Origin: Tetragonia tetragonoides
Lineage: Eukaryota; Streptophyta; Magnoliopsida; Caryophyllales; Aizoaceae
Reading direction: 5' to 3'
Assembly: GCA_038025085.1 (NCBI GenBank)
Contig: CM076147.1
Location: 37,548,766 to 37,612,765 of the forward strand
DNA length: 64,000 nt
In this document: one piece after another, positions 1 to 11,990 of the stretch
Layout: the number at the start of each line of letters is the position of its first letter
Numbering within the stretch: the stretch's first letter is position 1
Translations under genes and position numbers: made by a program
Notes under the pieces: generated by a model
What the model saw: only the letters and a program-made list of their open reading frames with translations
What the model was told of the DNA's origin: nothing
Databases searched by the model: none

Positions 1-1234
1 ACAAATGAGTTTGCCAATTATCCCTCTTTCATACATCTCGACTCTTGATCGGTTTAATGATTAAGATTGAAACTTGGATATATTAGATCTCAGATTTGAT
101 TGGAAAAAAATTACAACAAGTAATGCCAAACCAACATTTGTACCTTATAACAAAAGGTACTCAATGTTTTGGTCAAAAAAATAGTAGAAATTTACGATTT
201 ATCGCATTATCTTCTTCTTTTATTTTCATTTTTTAATCCGAACCGACTTTTATCTTTTGTAGTCAAAAAGTATTGTTTTGACAGGAGAATAGTAGCGTGT
301 GGTTCAAATTCAATTTTTTTTGCTCGTTATGTGGTTCAAATTCAATTGATCAGCACAAACCCTAGCCACTTACATAATTTTGTTGTCAAATTTTCAACTA
401 CAATATACAACTCCATAGTGTAGAAAATGATGTGAACTTTCAACTTAAGTTACGGCCAGTGACCGTACACCAATTGACTGATTGAGTGTGAATTTGGACT
501 ATTTATTTATCCTTCAAAGTGAGAAGTTTTTCTTATCGACGCAAATAGCCAGCAATATAAACAGATCATACAACTAATAATCTAGGGCGTATGTGGGATA
601 TGTACATTCTTGATTCTTCCCAAATTCAAAGAAACGGAGTCTTAACTTCCCTTATTTCCACTCTCTTGGAAAGATGGGAGTAGTGGAGATCATTTACTCA
701 ATCAAATTAGTTAGATCAGTGGATGATGTCAGTTACCTTATCAAATTTGAACATTGGAGGTCATTTATTCGGCCAGATTATATCAGTGAAAATCGGTGAA
801 AAAGTGCACACAGAGAGTCTGAGGGTATTTGTTTTGTTTTCCACTTATTTTTACTTACCGATCAAATCAGTGAAAATCATTACCTTTTCAGATCAGATCA
901 ATGGAGATCACGTATCCTATCTAATAGTAGTCATATAATTTTCATATCCAAGTTCATGCTCACCCTCAAAAAAAAGAGGACTACGAATTCACGAAACTAT
1001 GTGAACCCCATAAATAAAGTATAAAAAATTAACTATGAATAATTGGATTATAGCGGAGAAACTTGAGAAGGTGTCGGCTAACTATGAGTTTATTTGTTTT
1101 TGGTTCAAATAGATTTGTTTTGTTTACTTTTTTTGGGGTTGCATAAGAATTCAAGTTAGGTAAATTGTGTCAAAATCCAAAACACAAAACAGGTCGGGTT
1201 CAAATTAGGAGTAATTATTTTTTTTGGCAGATCA
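1..1234. other. Intergenic, no gene seen
   Basis: AT-rich sequence with only short open frames, none with recognisable protein similarity, codon structure or splice support. Short imperfect repeats built on 'atcagtgaaaatc' occur around 780-890. I see no transposon ends here. Confidence 0.5.
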
Positions 1235-1242
1235 GATGTGAG

Positions 1243-1899
1243 TAGACCTGTCAATTGGGTCGGGTTCGGGGCGGGTCATGTCGGGTTAGGGTCACTAGCG
1301 GGTCGGGTCGTTTCGGGTTCGGTTTGAGAAATGGTTGACCCTAACCCAGTATTGTCGGGTTCGGGTCGACCCACCGGGTCGGGTGACCCAAATTTTTTTA
1401 TTTTATTCGTCAATTCTATAGTCAATTTATGTTGTCAAACGGTATATTTGTACACATATACTCTAATTTATAACTTGTATTAACTACATACGTATTTTAT
1501 TCACGTTTTGGAATGTATATACACCTAAATGATATTTTTTGTATTTTGTTTAATTATTCGATAAGTTGTACAATATAATTTCCTCCATTTGAGGGTAGTT
1601 AAGAGCAAAATTTCTCATTTTGATAGAATAAAGATGTAGAGAAAAAGTCAATAAAACACAAAAAAAAGTTTTATATGGTTTTTTTAGGATAACTTAGTTG
1701 AACTTTTTATTTATAATTACAAATTGTTCTATTTTGCGGGTCAAACGGGTCGACCCACTAACGGATCGGGTTTGACCCAAAAACACCGGGATAATCGGGT
1801 TCGGATCAAACCGGGTTCCGAGTCGGAAAATCAGTATCAAGACCCTGAAAAAAGGAGTCGGATCGGGTTTTCGGATCGGATCAGGAATTGACAAGTCTA
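1243..1899. mobile_element. Non-autonomous hAT-type element with CGGGT-word array
   Basis: The ends are TAGACCTGTCAATT on the left and AATTGACAAGTCTA on the right, inverted with one mismatch. The element is flanked by a perfect 8-bp direct repeat GATGTGAG (1235-1242 and 1900-1907), the target duplication length of the hAT superfamily. Both subterminal regions are packed with degenerate CGGGT/GGGTC words while the middle is AT-rich. No transposase is encoded. Family assignment rests on TSD length and TIR, so it is firm as a transposon and moderate as hAT. Confidence 0.85.
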
Positions 1900-2413
1900 G
1901 ATGTGAGTACCTATCTCTCCCAAGATTTCCCGTGAAAACATTTGTACTTGATAGTTGAGTGATCATAAAACAAGCAAACAAAAAAATGACTGAAAATGAC
2001 ATGTATATCATTCCAAACATAAATGTCAAATTGATTAATAAATCCCAACTACAAAAGCCACAAATGCTTATTTTTCAGACGCAAAAGATGTAGCACTAAT
2101 AATAGTTTCAACTAAAGCAATTAATTAATTAAAAAAAGTGGACTAGTTAATTAGTTCATATACGTGTCAGAAATAATTTATATAATTCAACATAAGTTGG
2201 TGACCAACAATTTACTTCAAGGACTTTTTCCATGTCTGAAACTGCACCGTGGGGTTTTGACATGGGCATATATACTCTAGCTGAAATAACCACCACGGGC
2301 ATACGTACGTTAGGCTAATATAGTAGTCCTGTTCTTTTCGTCGTTTTTATACTGTATTTCGTTCCGCATTCTGTACTTCACTTTGTCTCACATTTTCTAA
2401 AATTATCCGCACC

Positions 2414-2612
2414 GTTCCCAGGGACGTATCTAGCCTGGTGCAATGGTGTCCTGGGCACCCAGTGTTTTTGGAAATTTTTGCTAAAATACCTTACTTTTTG
2501 ATTTTTTTTTGAAAATTATTACTAAAATACCCTAACAATTTAGTTTTGGCACCCCTATTATATAATTAGTTAGTTTTGACACTCATATAATTAGTTTCTT
2601 AGATCCACCTCT
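2414..2612. mobile_element. MITE-like remnant of the 'gtggcggatctag' family
   Basis: A stretch running from 'gggacgtatctagcc' to 'agatccacctctgg' carries the same internal words (gctaaaatacc, tttggcacccc) as the sequence at 5,670-5,830, in the opposite orientation. Similar ends occur near 14,100-14,132 and 63,125-63,275. No clean target duplication is visible, so the limits are approximate. Confidence 0.45.
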
Positions 2613-3664
2613 GGCCATTCCGTTCCGTTCCTCACCGTCCCGCACCAATCCTTTGACATACGACTCCATATTCCACTTTCTTGCTTGCCTACTTTATATT
2701 GTACTCTGACAAAGTTTCATGTATTCATGAGACGGTAATTGGTCCATTGAATCAAATGCAATATATTCCCTTTGTTTACACTTGTGAATTGTGACATATA
2801 TACTGACCATTGCATGGCTTTCTGCCAAACATTTTTGACTCACCCGTCCAACGAGTGTTTACTTGTGAGTTAGCTTTGTTTCAACACTGCATATCTGGCC
2901 GGTCTGAGGAGATAATCAGAATATCATTCAAGTTATATGAGTAAAGATCACCATTTCCTGGAATATATTTGGACATTATTGATGCACACCGAATGTTAGA
3001 TAGATGTCATTAAGCTATGTTATTACCAGTCATGTATTTCGCGAAGGTAATAAAGTAGTAGATTGGATGACCAATAAAGACATTCAATCTAGTTCCGTTT
3101 TTACTCAACCGCTCCGCTACTTAAGATTGTTGAACTACCTTTTTATACTGATAGGTTAAGAACAACTCTCGACAGGAAGAGCTCCTAATAACAGTATTTT
3201 CTTTCTTAACTATTATAAAAATAAAAAATAAAAAATAAAAAACTAAACAGGCGGGTTTTGGATAATAAAACAGTAAAATAACGTTACACAATAATGACGA
3301 CAGGTGACCTCTTACAATCCCGACATTTCCATGACATATACTCTTACGTTCATGTATTCGGGTAGCAAGCTAAGCTAGCTAGTAGACTAGTCAGCTTAAG
3401 GTTTGTAATGTAGTGCCCGAGTCGTTTTCATCTAATAATTGAAACATTCTGGCTAATTTGATTTTCGGTTTCTATGGATTCATCAGAAAATGGAACCCGT
3501 TTTGGCATTAGACATCACTGTTTGCATAATAATAATAATAATCAATACCCTTATCGATCTAGTTATCTACTTATCTTGTCTTGCCTTTTGTCGCGATCCT
3601 TTATAAAAATTTATTGGAAGAATTCGTCTTTTGATACTCTTTGCTAACTAGAAATCAAGATATA
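2613..3664. other. Intergenic, no gene seen
   Basis: AT-rich sequence with simple AATAAA-type repeats (about 3,220-3,245) and an ATA run near 3,529. No open frame of note and no recognisable transposon end. Confidence 0.4.
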
Positions 3665-3890
3665 GGGTGCATTCTTTAGAGCTTATACGGTTAATCAATT
3701 CAGTTCAGTGATTTTCGATTCATGTAAGTGATGTTCAGTTCAATTCAGTGGTGCTGAGTTCAGAATTATACTTTTTGTCTCAGATATTAATTAAGTTGTG
3801 TTCAATTCAGTTTAATGGTGTCCAGTTCCATTCAGTGGTGTCGAATTCAGCTCAGTTCAGATAAACCCAGTTCTCATAAAGAACACACCC
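3665..3890. mobile_element. Short MITE with CAGTTCA repeats
   Basis: Inverted ends GGGTGCATTCTTTA on the left and TAAAGAACACACCC on the right enclose about 225 bp. The interior is made of repeated 'ttcagttcagtggtg' words. ATA directly flanks both ends and may be a 3-bp target duplication. A second diverged copy lies at about 4,027-4,235 with the same internal words. Superfamily is not certain. Confidence 0.6.
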
Positions 3891-4026
3891 ATACTCTAAG
3901 AGTCACATATCAGTTTTTGGCTGGCTCATACATGAGGTTATCTCATTTGAGTTTTTGTTCATTTTTCTCCCTTAAAATTTTATTTTGACATGTTTTATCC
4001 CTTTGTATTTGAATTAACACTCACCG

Positions 4027-4235
4027 TCGTTCTTTAAAGCTTACCTGATCAGTTCAGGAGTGGTCTTGTGTCAGTTTAATAATGCTTAGTTCAGTTAAGT
4101 TTAGAAACATACATTTTGTCTCCCATAAAAAATGGGGTTCAATTCATTTCAGTGGTATTAAGTTCAGTTCACCAGTGTTCATTTCAGTTCAATGGTGTTC
4201 AATTCAATTCAGTTCAACTCTAAATAACACACCTT
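4027..4235. mobile_element. Diverged second copy of the CAGTTCA MITE
   Basis: Starts near 'cgttctttaaagctta' and ends near 'ctaaataacacacc', with the same repeated 'cagttca' and 'gtggt' words as the copy at 3,665-3,890. Ends are degraded. Confidence 0.45.
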
Positions 4236-4805
4236 CGAATTCAGATCTAATCGTCTACACTTGCATGTTGCCCCTCGATTCATAAGGAAGACACAACCCT
4301 AATAAGGTCCATAGCCATACAATGAGATGGTGCGTTTTCTTCATAAAAATGCATGAGTTTCCATTGATTAGAAAATGTCTAAGTGATGGCTATCCAAATG
4401 AAAAAGAGAAGGGGAAAGAGACCGACTGTGGAAGCCAAAGCTGAGTTAGTTGTTACAATTGATTTGCGACAGGCGTTGGGTTTCTATAGGCTGGCTATGT
4501 CTCTAGCTTCAAAGAGTTGAAACCATCTTTTGGAATCCCATTCACTCTCAATCCCTTTGAAGAGGAAATCTAAGATCAACAACCTATTCCCATCCACAAA
4601 CCGTAAGAATTGTGACATATATAAGTACCTCATTTATGAAGCATATTGTTTGTCGGCATGAAAAAAATGTTATTATGTCACGCTGGAAATTTAATGGGTC
4701 AAAAGTAGAACTAGAACTCATAAATAAGCATTTTTAAGTATTTAATTAATTATTTGCAGAAAATGAATCAGAGCTATATCATCACTAAGCTACACAAAAT
4801 TACTA

Positions 4806-5060
4806 CTCCCTTCGTCCCTCTCTTATCTTCTCACTTGACTTTGCACAGTCTCCAAGATGATACTTTAACCATTAATAACTTTAATTATACAAATATAACT
4901 ATTTTAAAATTTTAATATTGTGAAAATATAATCTAAAACGAATCTAAGAAATGTATTTTGATCTTATAATTCTTTATATATTTTTCACAAATCAATGGTC
5001 ATTATTTATAAAGTTTGACTCAAAATGTGAAATGAGAAGATAAGAGAGGGACAGAGAGAG
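4806..5060. mobile_element. Stowaway-like MITE
   Basis: Terminal inverted repeats CTCCCTTCGTCCCTCTCTTA on the left and its near-complement ending GGGACAGAGAGAG on the right continue inward over about 30 bp. TA dinucleotides flank both sides. The CTCCCTYCGTCCC terminus and TA target are typical of Stowaway (Tc1/Mariner) MITEs in plants. No coding capacity. Confidence 0.8.
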
Positions 5061-5530
5061 TAAAATTTTATATGGAAGTACCTGATATGATACATCAACA
5101 CATAAACCGCACATGGCACGGAAATGTAACTAGTATATACACAAAATTGAATATGTTAGATAACTTGATCTTCAGTTCTCATTTTCTGCCAAACACCATG
5201 CTATTCGGTTTCCAGCAATGCAGCTCTTTTAATCTTCAGTTTGGGATTCACTACAAAATAAATTCAAAATAGTAACGGATGATTTTTCATCCGTCTTAGC
5301 AACGGATAGAGAAAAATCTGTTGCTAAGGTAGCAACGAAAGTTAGAAAATCCGTTGCTAAGGTAAAAAAAAATAATGCTAAAATTAAATTCATTATTTTT
5401 AGTTTCACTCAACAACACTTAAATAAGATTTCGTTGCTAACATAGCAACGGACGGAATAAAATCCGTTGCTAAGAGCTCAAATTTAGCTAGGCGTTAGAA
5501 TAAGTTAAATAAATTGTATGTCATTATTAT

Positions 5531-5640
5531 AACAAGTGTCTAGTTGAGCTCACTTGGAAGGATGTTTAGCTTTCAGGCCCATGACAGAAGGGTTCGAATC
5601 TTGCGGGGGACTAATTTCTAGTTCTTCTAACTTTATTACA
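5531..5640 (+). repeat. tRNA-derived SINE-like sequence
   Basis: A box A-like segment (tagttgagctcacttgg, 5,541-5,557) is followed about 35 bp later by a box B-like segment GGTTCGAATCT (5,591-5,601). There is no cloverleaf, so it is read as a SINE head rather than a tRNA gene. Confidence 0.5.
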
Positions 5641-5669
5641 GGCCTTATGGCAGCACGTGCAGTACTAGG

Positions 5670-5830
5670 CAGTGGCGGATCTAGAAAATTAAAAATATGG
5701 GTGCCAAAACTAAATTGGTAGGGTCTTTTAGCAATAATTTCGAAAAAAATTCCAAAAATTAGGGTATTTTAGCAAATTTTCCGAAAAAACTGGTTGCCCG
5801 GAGCCCCGGGTACCTGCACTGAATCAGCCC
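5670..5830. mobile_element. MITE-like 'cagtggcggatctag' insertion
   Basis: Starts with CAGTGGCGGATCTAGAAA, a terminus commonly seen on plant MITEs, and contains 'tttagcaataatttcgaaa' and 'gggtattttagcaaa' words shared in inverse with 2,414-2,612. It lies inside the CACTA element at 5,249-6,161. The right end is not resolved. Confidence 0.45.
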
Positions 5831-6535
5831 CTGGTACTAGGCGTGTCACTTGGAAGATGGGAGTTGTGTGTGGGCCAGGGCTGAGCTTTGTCTTTTTGCT
5901 ATTTTATTTTCGTAAAAAGCCTTTAGCAACGGAATCAATTAGGTTCCGTTGTCGAGATCTTGGCGACGGAACAATTAATTTCCGACGCTGAGCTGAAAAT
6001 TATCACAACGATATTATTTTAACATTCGACGCTAGAAACCTTAGCGATGCGGTTTACAACAACGGAAATCCGTTGCTAAGCTTTTTGGTGTCAGATTTTT
6101 GACTAAAACCGACGTTATTTCCGTTGTTTATTCCGACGCTATTTTGCGTTTTTTTGTAGTGCGCATTCTTTCCTCTAACAAGGAAATTTTTTTAAGGGGG
6201 TTCTTTAATAACTTATTTTAAAATCCACTACTAAGTACTAATAACTTAAATCCCTCTATGACAATCATTTACCACAACCAAGTTGCATGCCCCTGTGGAT
6301 GAAATTTTCCACTGTATATTCTAGTTAGATCATGCTCTAACAGACGGCTAGTATGGCTGTTAAGATTTACATGGCTAATGTTTTCCTTAACAAGATCATT
6401 CAGAAGACGTGAAAATGGTATATGAGTATATCCATGATAGTAAGTTCACCTTAAATCTTGCTCCTGTATTTGTTCAAACTCCAAAGGTATCAACTACCGT
6501 GATCATTTACAGCAAAAAAGTTACTCTTAGCCCTA

Positions 6536-8915
6536 TCATGCATCCAGCAAGTCTCTGCATTCAGTTTCAAGAAACCTCTTCGCACATGCAACAACTTCTT
6601 CGCACATGTCTAGAGAGACCTTCAGCGGCCCCTCAGTCGTAGATGATCCAGATAGGCATTGCTGATTTGCCTTCAATGGCGTCTGTACTGCATTTTTGGG
6701 ACAGCATTCATCACCTTCTACTGAACCTGCATTGCTTCCACATCCTCTAGAGTTCTTACTTTCGGATAAGACAGAATCGCCATCATCAATTTTAGTACTA
6801 CTTTTGCTTGATGCATCAGAGCTTTCAGTGTTGACTGTGCTGGCAGGACTTCCATGAACTAGCACGGTAGAGCAGTGGTCAAAAGTCTTGGCTTCCCTTA
6901 AAATTTTGCTGGATTTCATTGTTATCCTTCTTCTCTTCTCTTGTTTCCTTGAGACACGGCTGTCAGACTCCTCATTTTTGGAAACGATGCCCTCAACTTC
7001 AGGTAAAGTCTTTATAGTGCAACTCTTGCGCTTCAGATTTTGAGGCCAGAATTCTTCAGCCCTGCTCACTTGTTTGATTTCACTTTTCAGTGCCCTTCCA
7101 ACATTGAAACTTAATCGAGAAAACACACTGGCCCTATTTTCTACAGGCTTAGCCTCGTTCGATGGAGCCCTTTCAGCAATTGCTTGCTTCCATGCCTCGT
7201 ATCTCAAGTCCAACCTTTTCAGAATTTCCCTCGAACTATCAAATTTCCTGTCATGATGACTACTCTTTTTCTGAGTCAATCTTGATAATCCACTTAAGCG
7301 AAGAAATGCACTGGTTCTCTCCTTATCCGAGTACATACTCTGAGTGTGATACCCACTACCATTGCCAGTTACCTTATCACACTCCTCTCTGTTGTCACAT
7401 TCACATACTGAATTGCACATATCCCCGTTCAAAAGACATTCTCCCACTTTTGGGACCAAGGAACTAGCATCCCATTGGAAAGCATCACTAGGCTCTCCAG
7501 CAAGTCCATCACACAAAGGATTCTCAGTCTCTTCAAGCTCTATTGAAGGCAATGGTATGTAGTCTACTGCCTCAAGTCCATCAGGCAGAGGATTCTCAGT
7601 CTCTTCAAGGTCTACTGAAGGTAATGGTATGTAGTCTACAGGCTCAAGTCCATCAGATGGGGGATCCTTAATTTTGTCAGGGTCTATCGAAGGCAATTGA
7701 AGACAGTCATCAAGATCAATAGCAATCCCAACATCAGAAACACCTAAACCAGCAGGCTTTCCTGGCATCAAGTTTGGCAATGGCTCTGCGTTGTCCAGAG
7801 ACTTAGGTTGGCTTTCATCTGCAGATTTCATTTTCCACCTTATCCTGCATTTTGTTTTCTGCACCAGGCTCCGTGGATTCTGGATCACAATCTTTCTTTT
7901 CTCAAACAAATAGAGGAGTTTCTCAACCTGCAGATTCAGGGCAAGAGAAATATTGTACAACTTCTGATTTAGCATGGGAAAAAGTGCAACAAAAGCCAAA
8001 TTTGAGTCATTGCCAAATTGTTAAAATGATGAAAAACCTCACAATTTCAAAAGAAAACACCAACAGGAACAATCAACAGTATATACAAACACAAGCAATG
8101 AAAATGTGATCTCCTATCCATCGGAAACTGAACAAAGAAGAGTTCTTCCATTGGTTTTTGCTACATCTGTCCCTCAACACCTCTCTCCTTTTTCCTTTCA
8201 CATATTTATTCTGACACTCACAATTGAGGGAGATGGAGACTGTCTAATGCTGAATCTGTTACATATATGATCAGCACCATAAAAACAAAAAACACAAATA
8301 AAAAAAAGAGTAAAGCATAGGCATATCAGTTGATAGACAAAGAAAGAAAGTGGGAGTACTTGATTTCTTGACAAACCAAATCAAAATTTGTATGGTCCAA
8401 AGTAGTTCTCCTCAATTGCATCACGAAACTCATGTTCTGGAACAGGATTGCAGCGCCAAATTCTGCTGAAGCGTACCTGGAGTACAGAATAACTGTTGTG
8501 AGTTAAGTTATATTTGAATAAGCTCACATGAATTAGAATCCTATTGTACATGCTACAAAATCAAATATAAACACAGAAAGTGAAAACATGATTCTGAAAA
8601 CAGATTCCAGGATCAGAGAGAAAGCACCTGTGCTGGGAAGTGCTTCCTTGATGACTTGTATGCATGAGGTACAATATTCATCGAACCATCCGAACTTGCC
8701 TCAAAAACCCCATATAGCTTTCTTTCTTGGTAATCAAAGAGAAACAAAGGCATTCCTGTCTTAACTTCCATCACAAAATCAGCCATATTTGATGGAAGAC
8801 CAAAGAGGCTTCTTTCAAAGCATTCTTTCCTGGTGAAATGGTCTGCCATGAAGATTGCCCCACACTGAGGAGAAGAGCCAGAAACATTCTTTCTGTGAAG
8901 GTGAGCAGATCCCAT
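6536..8915 (-). CDS. DCD-domain protein gene, DCD domain interrupted by in-frame TGA
   Basis: Three coding exons on the minus strand: 8,915-8,628 (96 codons, ATG start), 8,476-8,360 (39 codons) and 7,927-6,536 (463 codons plus stop). All introns are GT-AG and phase 0. Exon 1 gives GAIFMADHFTRKECFERSLF and the LFDYQERKLYGVFEA core of the plant DCD (Development and Cell Death) domain. Exon 2 continues it with RIWRCNPVPEHEFRDAIEEN, and exon 3 opens with VEKLLYLFEKRK, the end of the domain. Codon 128 (8,383-8,381) is TGA where the domain expects an ordinary residue; both sides stay in one frame and both splice sites are intact. The rest is a low-complexity, charged tail with three ~24-residue repeats (PLPSVDLEETENPL type). 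DCD proteins are plant-specific and linked to stress and cell-death responses. As read, this copy would give a 127-residue product. It may be a null allele, a sequence error or a recent pseudogene. Confidence 0.85.
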
Positions 8916-8925
8916 TGTTGACTGT
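8916..8925 (-). promoter_or_regulatory. Probable 3' splice site of a 5'UTR intron upstream of the DCD start codon
   Basis: On the minus strand a pyrimidine-rich TTTTTACAG (AG at 8,923-8,922) lies directly before TCAACA-ATG. This suggests the start codon sits in the second transcribed exon and that an untranslated exon lies further upstream (higher coordinates). Confidence 0.45.
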
Positions 8926-9863
8926 AAAAATTATAAAATCGAGAACAAGAGAAACTGATGGGAAAAAAAAAAAGAATCAGGAAAGACTGCTTAAATATTT
9001 GGTGTCTAGCATCCAGTGACTATTAGTTTTATAAACAGGAGAAGGTGGAAAAAAAAACATTAAGTCCATATACAAGGCATTATATGCATAAATTATACTC
9101 CAACCCAAAATTGAGAGATACAAACCAACTAAACTTAAAATAGATTAAGATATCGTACATTATGGGACATACAAGAAACTTCAACAAAATCTCAGGAAGA
9201 CAATCAGTTTTTTACAAAAAAGTCCGATGATGTTCAATCGAATTGCAGAGTCACATTATACATAACATGTTGGAAACAGCATAACAGGTTGAATGAAAAT
9301 GCATCAGAGAAAGCTTCCCAAAGACCATCCAGGAAACACAATCGTAAAATATAAATAACTAAACCTATTATATCCAACAAATTAACTTCCAAAAAATAGC
9401 AAATATCATTCAAGATACTATTTACAATGTATTTGAGAAGCTGTAACTTGGCCAAACAAACCCTAAAACTTAGGGTGATATGGTCACAAGTGTTTTAATC
9501 TGTTGAGATATGTAATGTTTTACATCCATGCAGTCAACAATCTCCTATTCCCACCTAATTACAGATTCAACCTCGACTTGTACTGAATTACATAGAAATT
9601 CAAAGTTCTTCAAATCTCATAAAAATCCTAAAATTAACTCAAGCAATGAGCCAAGCCGAATAAAACGCATTTTAAGCAGGCAGAGCCATTTCCCATCCGA
9701 AATGCTATAAAGCAAAAACAAGGAAATATATAGTCATTTAGTGTTATCTGGCAAGCCCATTTAGGCCAGTGAACAGGTCAACAAAAGAGATCGTCGGTAA
9801 TCCACTAATCCCAGCATGATAGAGTGACTTCTGAAGGGTCCCACCATATGAAAAAACTATATA
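8926..9863. other. Probable 5'UTR intron sequence of the DCD gene, no other gene seen
   Basis: AT-rich sequence lying between the acceptor at 8,922 and the candidate leader near 11.73 kb. Open frames are short and unlike known proteins. If the intron model is wrong this is simply intergenic DNA. Confidence 0.35.
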
Positions 9864-9966
9864 ATCCCTCCATCCCAAATTCTCCTTTTCCCCAGGTAGT
9901 TGTGACTCAAATTGTTGTGTGTCACGGTAAACAAAGGGAAAGAATAATTTGGGACGAAGGGAGTAC
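9864..9966. mobile_element. Stowaway-like mini-MITE, about 105 bp
   Basis: The left end CCCTCCATCCCAAATT and the right end AATTTGGGACGAAGGGAG are inverted copies. This is the CTCCCTCCRTCCCAAATT terminus typical of Stowaway MITEs with a TA target. Confidence 0.7.
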
Positions 9967-10782
9967 TACATATACCAGCCTTCCCAGTGAACCAGACACA
10001 AGCTTCCACGCAGCATGGCTGTCACCCACTTGTCAATGGGTCACTCAATACTACTAACGACAATAGCACCACCACCACCTTGAAAGAAATATTTTGGAAT
10101 TTTCATCATCTTAAAAACTCTAATCTACAACAAGATTTAAGGAGGAACAAAAATTGTTGTACCTGAAAAAGAACTCCGGGTGTAAGACTGCTTAGTGCTT
10201 ACGTTCTTACACCAGCCTAGAAAATTCTGTTTCCTCATTTGACATTCATATACCGTAAAAGATTATACTCATACAACAATCAATCAAAATTATCATGCAT
10301 GTTTGGCCTGGCATCCTCTGGAACACCATGGACTGCACTGATTATAGTTGGCCTTCAAGAACAAAGCAGAAATAGTAGTATTCCCCATTGCCTTGAAAAT
10401 GACTGGACATATTTGTGATACTAATAAAGGTTTTACACTGTTTAGATAGGCATCTAATCTAAACCCCTCACCTTGAACTCCCGTAGCGTATTCTAAAGCA
10501 GCAAGCGGATCAGTCTGTCACATTTCGCCCTAAATTCATCCAGTTACAATCTTTCCGAAGAATTCCATACTTGAATTGATAACAAAAAGAATTGCTGGTA
10601 TGTATAACTCCAAAGCAATACAGTTTGTTGTGATAGCTAAGAAGTTGCAAGTTGCTACACACCCCCTTACAGCAGTATAGCACCCATCATAACATGGCAT
10701 AAAAACAGGGTGAGGGCTAAGCATGTGAGCAAGAATCTGTATCAAGTATCAACCCCTAACATGCACTTTTTTTTTAAGGCAA

Positions 10783-10890
10783 ATTGTTAGGTGACCCCAG
10801 TATCTAGCAACCAATACAGCACCAGAACCGTCCGAACCCAAAACGTTCACCTTAACCACTAGACGCCTAGGAAGCCCCAGTGGCATGTCC
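10783..10890 (-). repeat. SINE-like sequence, minus strand
   Basis: Read on the minus strand, a box A-like GTCTAGTGGTTAAGG (10,864-10,850) precedes GGGTTCGGACGG (10,840-10,829), a box B-like word. The spacing is shorter than in a tRNA, and it may be a degenerate SINE head. Confidence 0.35.
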
Positions 10891-11643
10891 ACAGTCCACT
10901 TCAGCATGTTAAAACTGCAGATTATCTTGCCGCGGTTATGTACAAGTATTAAGGTGGTTATGTACAAGTGTACAACTATTAAATGTCTCTGCCTGGACCA
11001 TTATCTAATTAATCAGATGGAGAAAATGAACTGGACACTTAACAATGGGTTGGCGTCTAATCCCCCTATTATAATAAGCATGATATATCATATATGCATC
11101 CTCACAATTCGGGAATACCCTTAAGTTAACTATTCATTAATCATCATGCCAGGACTAAAGCAATGACCAAACGAACAACATATTTGCATACTATACGTTT
11201 TTAATGTACCAAGAACCATATAAAAACTGATTTACGAAGCATGAGGCAAGATTTGGTCACAGGGTTTAGTAATATTTCCAATAACACAACCCCAAAACGC
11301 CATATCCAAACTTCGAAATCACAATGTTAAGGGGAAAATGACATGAAATCACTGCAATCGATGAGCAACAAACACAAATGGAAAATAACAAACACAAATG
11401 GAAAATAACAAACCCAAATGGGAAAATCACAAACAGAGGTACAATCATTATTAAAAAAATGCAACAAACACAACCTCAAGACTCCATTTGTCAAATCAAC
11501 ACCAAAACTAAAATTATAATCGAAAATCACTATATTGCATGAGCAAGAAGTGCAAAAGAAAAAAAAATGACAAACAAAAAAGAAATTCGAGCACATTGCT
11601 GACAAATCGGAATTCAAGAATCGCAAAAACAAACGGCGAAAGT

Positions 11644-11644
<1 letters not shown>

Positions 11645-11700
<56 letters not shown>
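11645..11700. repeat. (GA)n microsatellite, about 28 units
   Basis: An uninterrupted GA run. On the minus strand it is a CT tract just downstream of the proposed donor of the DCD leader exon, a common place for pyrimidine repeats in plant 5' regions. Confidence 0.95.
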
Positions 11701-11703
<3 letters not shown>

Positions 11704-11732
11704 CACTAGTCATAGTCAAGATGTCAAACCTT

Positions 11733-11990
11733 GCTGGAAAAGAAGGTGATTTGAAGCGTCAATTTCGCGAAGAAGGATAAAAATTGGAGAATGTAGGTTT
11801 GTGTTTCTTGGAAATGCGTCGATTTTGCAGAAGAGCACGAGTTGCAGTGATGATTTTGGGAGGCAAATACAATGGAGGGAGGAGAGAGAAAAGGAATCCA
11901 AAGTGGGAATAAACCCACTCCCACTCCCACACCTCTCGAGCGTGAGTAAATGGACAGTTGGTGGCAAGAACAAATCATACGAGCCCGAAT
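11733..11990 (-). other. Candidate untranslated first exon of the DCD gene
   Basis: The minus strand is pyrimidine-rich and ends in CCAGCAAG followed by GTTTGACATC, a plausible 5' splice site at about 11,732. It is the only leader-like stretch upstream of the acceptor at 8,922. No TATA box is clear. The link to the DCD gene, across about 2.8 kb, is inference only. Confidence 0.3.

Larger units (their letters stand above)
5249..6161. mobile_element. Non-autonomous CACTA element with GCAACGGA subterminal repeats
   Basis: Begins CACTACAAAATAA and ends TTTTTTTGTAGTG, the CACTA-superfamily terminus. Many direct and inverted copies of 'gcaacgga' and 'ccgttgctaa' fill both subterminal regions, as in En/Spm-type elements. 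No matching 3-bp target duplication is seen (ATT before, CGC after), so one flank may be altered. A SINE-like stretch (5,531-5,640) and a 'gtggcggatctag' MITE-like stretch (5,670-5,830) sit inside as apparent nested insertions. Confidence 0.75.

Noticed and set aside
6409..6642. 77-codon plus-strand frame
   Set aside because: Overlaps the 3' end of the DCD gene in antisense and has no similarity.
11327..11719. 130-codon frame starting with a Ser-Leu run on the minus strand
   Set aside because: The run is the CT side of the (GA)n repeat; the rest has no similarity and no codon bias.
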